Positions 6,542 through 10,817 of a stretch of 10,817 bases of DNA are shown here, piece after piece; the stretch's first letter is position 1; the number at the start of each line of letters is the position of its first letter. The notes beneath the pieces were generated by a model, which worked only from the letters and a program-made list of their open reading frames with translations, searched no databases and had not been told where the DNA came from. A program made the position numbers and the translations under genes. The stretch covers positions 1 through 10,817 of the forward strand of contig CAKZLS010000219.1 of the NCBI GenBank assembly GCA_937127205.1, given 5' to 3'. The DNA comes from an uncultured Rhodospirillales bacterium. Lineage in GTDB: Bacteria; Pseudomonadota; Alphaproteobacteria; Rhodospirillales; Defluviicoccaceae.

Positions 6542-9500
6542 ATGAATTACGACGATCCGCTATGGTACAAGGACGCGGTGATCTACCAGCTCCATGTCAA
6601 GGCATACATGGACTCCGAGGGCGACGGTATCGGCGATTTCCGCGGGCTGACATCCAAGCTGGATTACATCAAGGATCTCGGCGTGACCGCAGTATGGTTG
6701 CTGCCGTTTTATCCATCGCCGTTTCGCGACGACGGATATGATATCTCCGACTATCGCGGCGTCCATCCGTCGTATGGAACCATGCGGGATTTTCGTGTGT
6801 TTGTTCGCGAGGCACACAAACGCGGATTGCGGGTGATCATCGAACTCATCATCAATCACACCTCGGATCAGCATCCGTGGTTCCAGCGGGCGCGCAAAGC
6901 CAAGCGGGGATCGAAGTACCGCGACTTTTACGTATGGAGCGACACCGACGAGAAGTACACGGGAACCCGTATCATCTTCACCGATACCGAGACGTCCAAT
7001 TGGGCATGGGACCCCGAGGCCAAGGCCTATTACTGGCACCGGTTTTTCTCTCACCAGCCGGATTTGAACTTCGACAATCCCCGGGTGGTCGAGGAAATGA
7101 TCAGTGTGATGCGGTACTGGCTCGACACCGGCGTCGATGGGCTCAGGCTGGATGCCGTTCCCTATCTGTGCGAGCGCGAGGGCACCAACAACGAAAACCT
7201 TGCGGAGACCCACTCCATCATCAAGCGGCTGCGGGCGGCCATGGACGAAAGCCATCCCAACCGCATGCTGCTCGCCGAAGCCAACCAGTGGCCGGAAGAC
7301 GTCCTGCCTTATTTCGGCGACGGCGACGAGTGTCAGATGGCGTTCCACTTTCCGCTGATGCCGCGGCTGTTCATGGCGGTGGCTCAAGAGGATCGGGCGC
7401 CGATTACCGATATCATGCGTCAAACCCCGGATATTCCGGAAAATTGTCAGTGGGGCATTTTCCTCCGCAATCACGACGAGCTGACCCTGGAGATGGTCAC
7501 CGACCGCGAGCGGGACTACATGTACCAGTTCTACGCCGCCGATCCGCGCGCCAAGATCAATGTGGGCATCCGCCGTCGATTGGCTCCTTTGTTGGGCAAC
7601 GACCGGCGCAAGATCGAACTTCTCAACAGCGTGTTGATGTCCATGCCGGGTACGCCCATCGTCTATTACGGCGACGAGATCGGCATGGGTGACAACATCT
7701 ATCTCGGCGACCGCAACGGGGTACGCACGCCGATGCAGTGGTCGCCTGACCGAAACGGCGGATTCTCCCGTGCCAACCCGGCGCAACTCTATCTGCCGCC
7801 GATCATGGACTGGGTCTATGGCTACGACTCTGTCAACGTGGAACGGCAGGACGACGACCCGTCATCCTTGTTGAATTGGGTCAAGCGGTTGCTCGCGGTC
7901 CGCCGGTCGCGGATCGCGCTGGGTCGGGGCAAGGTAAGCTTCCTTTATCCCGGCAATCGCAGGATCTTGGCCTACCTCGTCCGATACGAAGACGAGGTGG
8001 TGATGTGCGTCGCCAACCTTTCGCGTTCGGCAGAGCCGGTGGAGTTGGACCTGTCGCAGTACAGGGGGTACATTCCGGTCGAACTGCTCAGCCGCAGTGT
8101 CTTTCCGCCTATCGGCGAGCTGACCTATTTGCTGACCCTGCCGCCTTACGCATTCTATTGGTTTGTGCTGACAACCGAGGCCGAGGCGCCATCGTGGCAC
8201 GAGGACCTCACGCCCCGGATGCCGGAGCTGGTTACCCTGGTTCTCAGCCACGGCTGGCCCAGCCTGTGTGAGGGCCGCGAACGCGACCGCTATCAACAGG
8301 ACATTTTGCCCTCCTACCTTCCGAAAGCGCGGTGGTTCGCCGCCAAGGGCCAGCATATCGAGTCCTTCCGATCGCTCGCCTCGGGTGAGCTCTCCACCAA
8401 CAATGGCAGCTGGTTGCTGACAATCGCCGGGGCCAAGTTGGCCGGCGGCGAGCGCCAGCGCTATTTCCTGCCGCTCGCGATCACCTGGGAGAAGGCCAAG
8501 GAAGATGTGACAAGCAGCCTGATGCCCTTCGCCCTGGGACGGGCGCGCCGGGGGGCCCAAACCGGGCTGCTCCACGACGCGTTCGTGGACGGCGGGTTTG
8601 TATTGAGCTTGATCGAGGCGGTGCGCGAGGGACGAACGGTTCCCGCCTCGCCCGGTCAGTTGCGGTTCATGCCGACCCGCGCCATCGAGAAAGTCACCTT
8701 CGATGGTGTTCCCGAGGTGCGCCGGTTGAACGTGGAGCAGAGCAACACCTCCGTGATCATCGGCGATTACATGATGGTCAAGGGATACCGGCGGTTGGAG
8801 CAGGGTCTCCACCTGGAACTCGAGGTCGCACGTTTTCTCACCGAGAAGGCCGGGTTTAGCAACACGCCGCCGCTCCTGGGAGCTGTCGAGCACGTCGACG
8901 ACGATGGCGCGTCCACGGCGCTCTGCATCATTCAAGGCTTCGTGCGAAATCAGGGAAGCGGATGGGATTTCACCCTCCATCACCTGGAGCGCATTTATGA
9001 GAACGAAGGCGCGCTGCAATCGGACATCGAGGCCGGTATCCCGGATCTCAACGAGGTTTACTTCGTGCTGGCCGAGACACTCGGCGTGCGGACCGGAGAA
9101 CTGCACCGAGCGTTCGCTTTGAATACCGGCGATCCCGCGTTCGATCCCGAGCCCATCACTGTGAACGATCTGCGTGATTGGACCGAGCAGGTGCGGGTCT
9201 TTGCCGACGATGCCATGACGATGCTAGAACGCGGGCTAGAAAATGTTCGAAACAAGGATCGGGAGCTGGCTCAGTCGGTGCTGGCGCAACGCGATCGACT
9301 GCTCGAGATCATTTCGTCCCTGGCGCCGGAACGGGTGACGGCGGTCAAGACCCGCTATCATGGCGATTACCACCTGGGGCAGGTTTTGATCGTTCAGGAC
9401 GATTGGCACATCATCGATTTCGAGGGCGAGCCGTTGCGGTCGTTGGCCGAACGGCGCGAAAAACATACGCCGCTGAAGGATGTCGCCGGCATGCTGCGCT

Positions 9501-9811
9501 CTTTCGACTACGCCGCTTGGGCCGCGCTGTTCCGCAAGACAGCGGAAACGCCGGAAGAACTGGAGGAATTGCAGCCACTGGCCGAGGACTGGCAGGCGCG
9601 TACGGTCGAGGCGTACATGCGCGGTTACGACCGGGCGACCGAGGGGTGCCGGTCGCGGCCGGAAGCGGACGGGCACATGCAAGCGCTGCTCGATTTGTTC
9701 ATCATTGAAAAGGCGGCTTATGAAGTCCGGTATGAAATCACCAATCGTCCCACATGGGTTCGCATCCCGCTTTTGGGTCTCAGTCGTATCCTGAGCGAGA
9801 GGAGTTCCTGA
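6542..9811 (+). CDS. treS: Trehalose synthase fused to maltokinase (TreS-Mak/Pep2)
   Basis: This is a 1089-residue bifunctional protein. Residues 1 to about 545 are a GH13 trehalose synthase that interconverts trehalose and maltose (EC 5.4.99.16). It begins NYDDPLWYKDAVIYQLHVKAY and carries DGIGDFRGL, IINHTSDQHPWF, GLRLDAVPYL with nucleophile Asp204, LLAEANQWPEDV with acid/base Glu246, and RNHDELTLEM with Asp312. The 42-residue Asp-Glu spacing equals that of mycobacterial TreS (Asp230/Glu272). From about residue 589 (LPSYLPKARWFAAKG) to the end is a maltokinase (EC 2.7.1.175), an aminoglycoside-phosphotransferase-like fold. Its ATP-binding Lys747 is in MVKGYRRLE, its catalytic loop HGDYHLGQV holds His940 and Asp942, and the metal-binding IDFEGEP motif holds Asp959. 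It ends with DVAGMLRSFDYAAW and beyond. Both active sites look intact. The product, maltose-1-phosphate, is the GlgE donor, which fits the upstream glgE. The stop lies 4 bases before the glgB start, suggesting coupled translation. Confidence 0.96.
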   Translation: MNYDDPLWYKDAVIYQLHVKAYMDSEGDGIGDFRGLTSKLDYIKDLGVTAVWLLPFYPSPFRDDGYDISDYRGVHPSYGTMRDFRVFVREAHKRGLRVIIELIINHTSDQHPWFQRARKAKRGSKYRDFYVWSDTDEKYTGTRIIFTDTETSNWAWDPEAKAYYWHRFFSHQPDLNFDNPRVVEEMISVMRYWLDTGVDGLRLDAVPYLCEREGTNNENLAETHSIIKRLRAAMDESHPNRMLLAEANQWPEDVLPYFGDGDECQMAFHFPLMPRLFMAVAQEDRAPITDIMRQTPDIPENCQWGIFLRNHDELTLEMVTDRERDYMYQFYAADPRAKINVGIRRRLAPLLGNDRRKIELLNSVLMSMPGTPIVYYGDEIGMGDNIYLGDRNGVRTPMQWSPDRNGGFSRANPAQLYLPPIMDWVYGYDSVNVERQDDDPSSLLNWVKRLLAVRRSRIALGRGKVSFLYPGNRRILAYLVRYEDEVVMCVANLSRSAEPVELDLSQYRGYIPVELLSRSVFPPIGELTYLLTLPPYAFYWFVLTTEAEAPSWHEDLTPRMPELVTLVLSHGWPSLCEGRERDRYQQDILPSYLPKARWFAAKGQHIESFRSLASGELSTNNGSWLLTIAGAKLAGGERQRYFLPLAITWEKAKEDVTSSLMPFALGRARRGAQTGLLHDAFVDGGFVLSLIEAVREGRTVPASPGQLRFMPTRAIEKVTFDGVPEVRRLNVEQSNTSVIIGDYMMVKGYRRLEQGLHLELEVARFLTEKAGFSNTPPLLGAVEHVDDDGASTALCIIQGFVRNQGSGWDFTLHHLERIYENEGALQSDIEAGIPDLNEVYFVLAETLGVRTGELHRAFALNTGDPAFDPEPITVNDLRDWTEQVRVFADDAMTMLERGLENVRNKDRELAQSVLAQRDRLLEIISSLAPERVTAVKTRYHGDYHLGQVLIVQDDWHIIDFEGEPLRSLAERREKHTPLKDVAGMLRSFDYAAWAALFRKTAETPEELEELQPLAEDWQARTVEAYMRGYDRATEGCRSRPEADGHMQALLDLFIIEKAAYEVRYEITNRPTWVRIPLLGLSRILSERSS
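9797..9804 (+). promoter_or_regulatory. Ribosome binding site of glgB inside the treS 3' end
   Basis: GAGAGGAG lies within the last codons of treS, 11 bases before the glgB ATG at 9816. With the treS stop at 9809-9811, terminating ribosomes would be next to the glgB start, which suggests translational coupling. Confidence 0.6.
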
Positions 9812-9815
9812 GACT

Positions 9816-10817
9816 ATGACCCCGAAACAGCTGCAAAAGCACGTGGAGTTGATCGTCACCGCCAAGCACGGGGATCCATTTTCGTTTCTCGGCATGCACC
9901 AGGAGCGGAACGGTGCCCTTGAGGTGCGTGCTTTCCTGCCCAACGGCGCGCAACGCGTCCATGTGGTCGAGGCGGAAACCGGCAAGTCGGTGGCGGAACT
10001 GCCACGCATTCATGAGGACGGCTTGTTTGCCGGGCCGATCGGCCGCAAGGGTGGCTTTTTCCCGTATCGCTTGCGCGTCGAGACCGCGCGGGGCGAGGCC
10101 GCTTGGGTCGAAGATCCTTACCGGTTCCCGCCCATTCTCGGCGAAATGGACGTTTACCTGATCGCCGAGGGCAAGCATCTGCGGTTGGACGAGAAGCTGG
10201 GCGCCCATCTCATGACCATCGACGGTGTCGCCGGAGCCGGTTTCGCCGTTTGGGCGCCGAATGCGACCCGGGTCAGCATCGTCGGCGATTTCAACGATTG
10301 GGACGGACGGCGGCACCCGATGCGGTTCCGGGCCGAATGCGGCGTGTGGGAGATCTTCCTGCCGGGCGTCGGCGAGGGACTGCTGTACAAATACGAGATC
10401 GCATCGAAGAAGGGCGAATTAATGGCCCTGAAGGCCGATCCCTTCGCGTTTTTCTGTGAGCAGTCGCCGGGAACCGCGGCGATCGTTTATGACATGACCC
10501 GGTACGGCTGGGCGGATCAGGACTGGATCGCGAAACGCGAAGCCGCCATTGCCCGCGACGCACCGGTCACGATCTATGAGGTCCACCTCGGCTCCTGGAA
10601 GCGGGAGGGCTCGGGCCGGAACGGTTACCTCACCTACCATGAACTGGCCGACGAACTGATCCCCTATGTGGTCGACATGGGCTTCACCCACATCGAGCTT
10701 ATGCCCATTTCGGAGTACCCCTTCGACGGTTCGTGGGGATATCAGCCCATCGGCCTGTTCGCCCCCACGAGCCGCTACGGTCGGCCGGACGAATTCCGCA
10801 ACTTCGTCGATCGCTGC
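9816..10817 (+). CDS. glgB: 1,4-alpha-glucan branching enzyme GlgB (C-terminus cut by window edge)
   Basis: There are 334 codons open to the right edge; full-length GlgB is usually about 720-740 residues, so roughly the first 45 percent is present. GlgB (EC 2.4.1.18, GH13) cuts alpha-1,4-glucan and rejoins the piece by an alpha-1,6 bond, branching the polymer made by GlgE. The N-terminal N1 module (about 1-115) contains HGDPFSFLGMH. The CBM48 module (about 140-230) contains FAVWAPNATRVSIVGDFNDWDG from residue 143. The catalytic barrel begins near residue 252 with TIYEVHLGSWKR, followed by LADELIPYVVDMGFTHIELMP and FDGSWGYQPIGLFAPTSRYG from residue 303. The catalytic Asp and Glu lie beyond the window. 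It is the long, N1-containing form. The ATG is 4 bases after the treS stop, in the same operon. Assignment is very secure. Confidence 0.96.
   Translation, partial: MTPKQLQKHVELIVTAKHGDPFSFLGMHQERNGALEVRAFLPNGAQRVHVVEAETGKSVAELPRIHEDGLFAGPIGRKGGFFPYRLRVETARGEAAWVEDPYRFPPILGEMDVYLIAEGKHLRLDEKLGAHLMTIDGVAGAGFAVWAPNATRVSIVGDFNDWDGRRHPMRFRAECGVWEIFLPGVGEGLLYKYEIASKKGELMALKADPFAFFCEQSPGTAAIVYDMTRYGWADQDWIAKREAAIARDAPVTIYEVHLGSWKREGSGRNGYLTYHELADELIPYVVDMGFTHIELMPISEYPFDGSWGYQPIGLFAPTSRYGRPDEFRNFVDRC

Noticed and set aside
6481..6741. Short plus-strand frame starting with ATG at 6481 in the glgE-treS gap, overlapping treS out of frame
   Set aside because: It has only a weak GGGG upstream, and beyond the first 20 codons it is just another frame of treS. 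The treS N-terminus is intact from 6542, so no frameshift is needed.
6560..9106. Two long minus-strand open frames (6560-7786 and 7862-9106) antisense to treS-mak
   Set aside because: They are shadows of a secure gene; Arg/His/Gln-rich translations show no domain.

Overview
The window is GC-rich, densely coding DNA with short gaps. It looks like chromosomal sequence from a proteobacterium, most plausibly an alphaproteobacterium. That placement is inferred from composition, strong AGGAGG-type ribosome binding sites, the fused TreS-maltokinase and overall protein character; there is no rRNA or other marker to confirm it. I see no tRNA, rRNA, transposase, CRISPR array or phage gene, and no gene-free stretch longer than 300 bases.

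Left part (1-3772): four apparently unrelated single genes. A glutathione S-transferase-like gene runs leftward off the window edge (1-589, minus strand). Divergent from it are a membrane acyltransferase of the acyltransferase-3 family (798-1934), a single-domain bacteriohemerythrin with all seven di-iron ligands (2123-2545), and a class III Old Yellow Enzyme (2639-3772). The last carries two unusual active-site residues and has a perfect 14-bp palindrome just upstream.

Right part (4058-10817): a tightly packed operon for the GlgE pathway. Its genes are glgE (maltosyltransferase), a treS-maltokinase fusion, and the first 334 codons of glgB (branching enzyme), which runs off the right edge. 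Together they describe a known route. Trehalose is isomerised to maltose by TreS, maltose is phosphorylated to maltose-1-phosphate by the fused maltokinase, GlgE transfers maltosyl units onto a growing alpha-1,4-glucan, and GlgB adds alpha-1,6 branches. The 285-bp region ahead of glgE holds a CACGTG-centred palindrome and an 8-bp direct repeat with 20-bp period, both only candidate regulatory sites.

I did not find an undescribed system. The points most worth checking are the altered Old Yellow Enzyme active site with its upstream palindrome, and the roughly 140-residue low-complexity extension at the N-terminus of GlgE.
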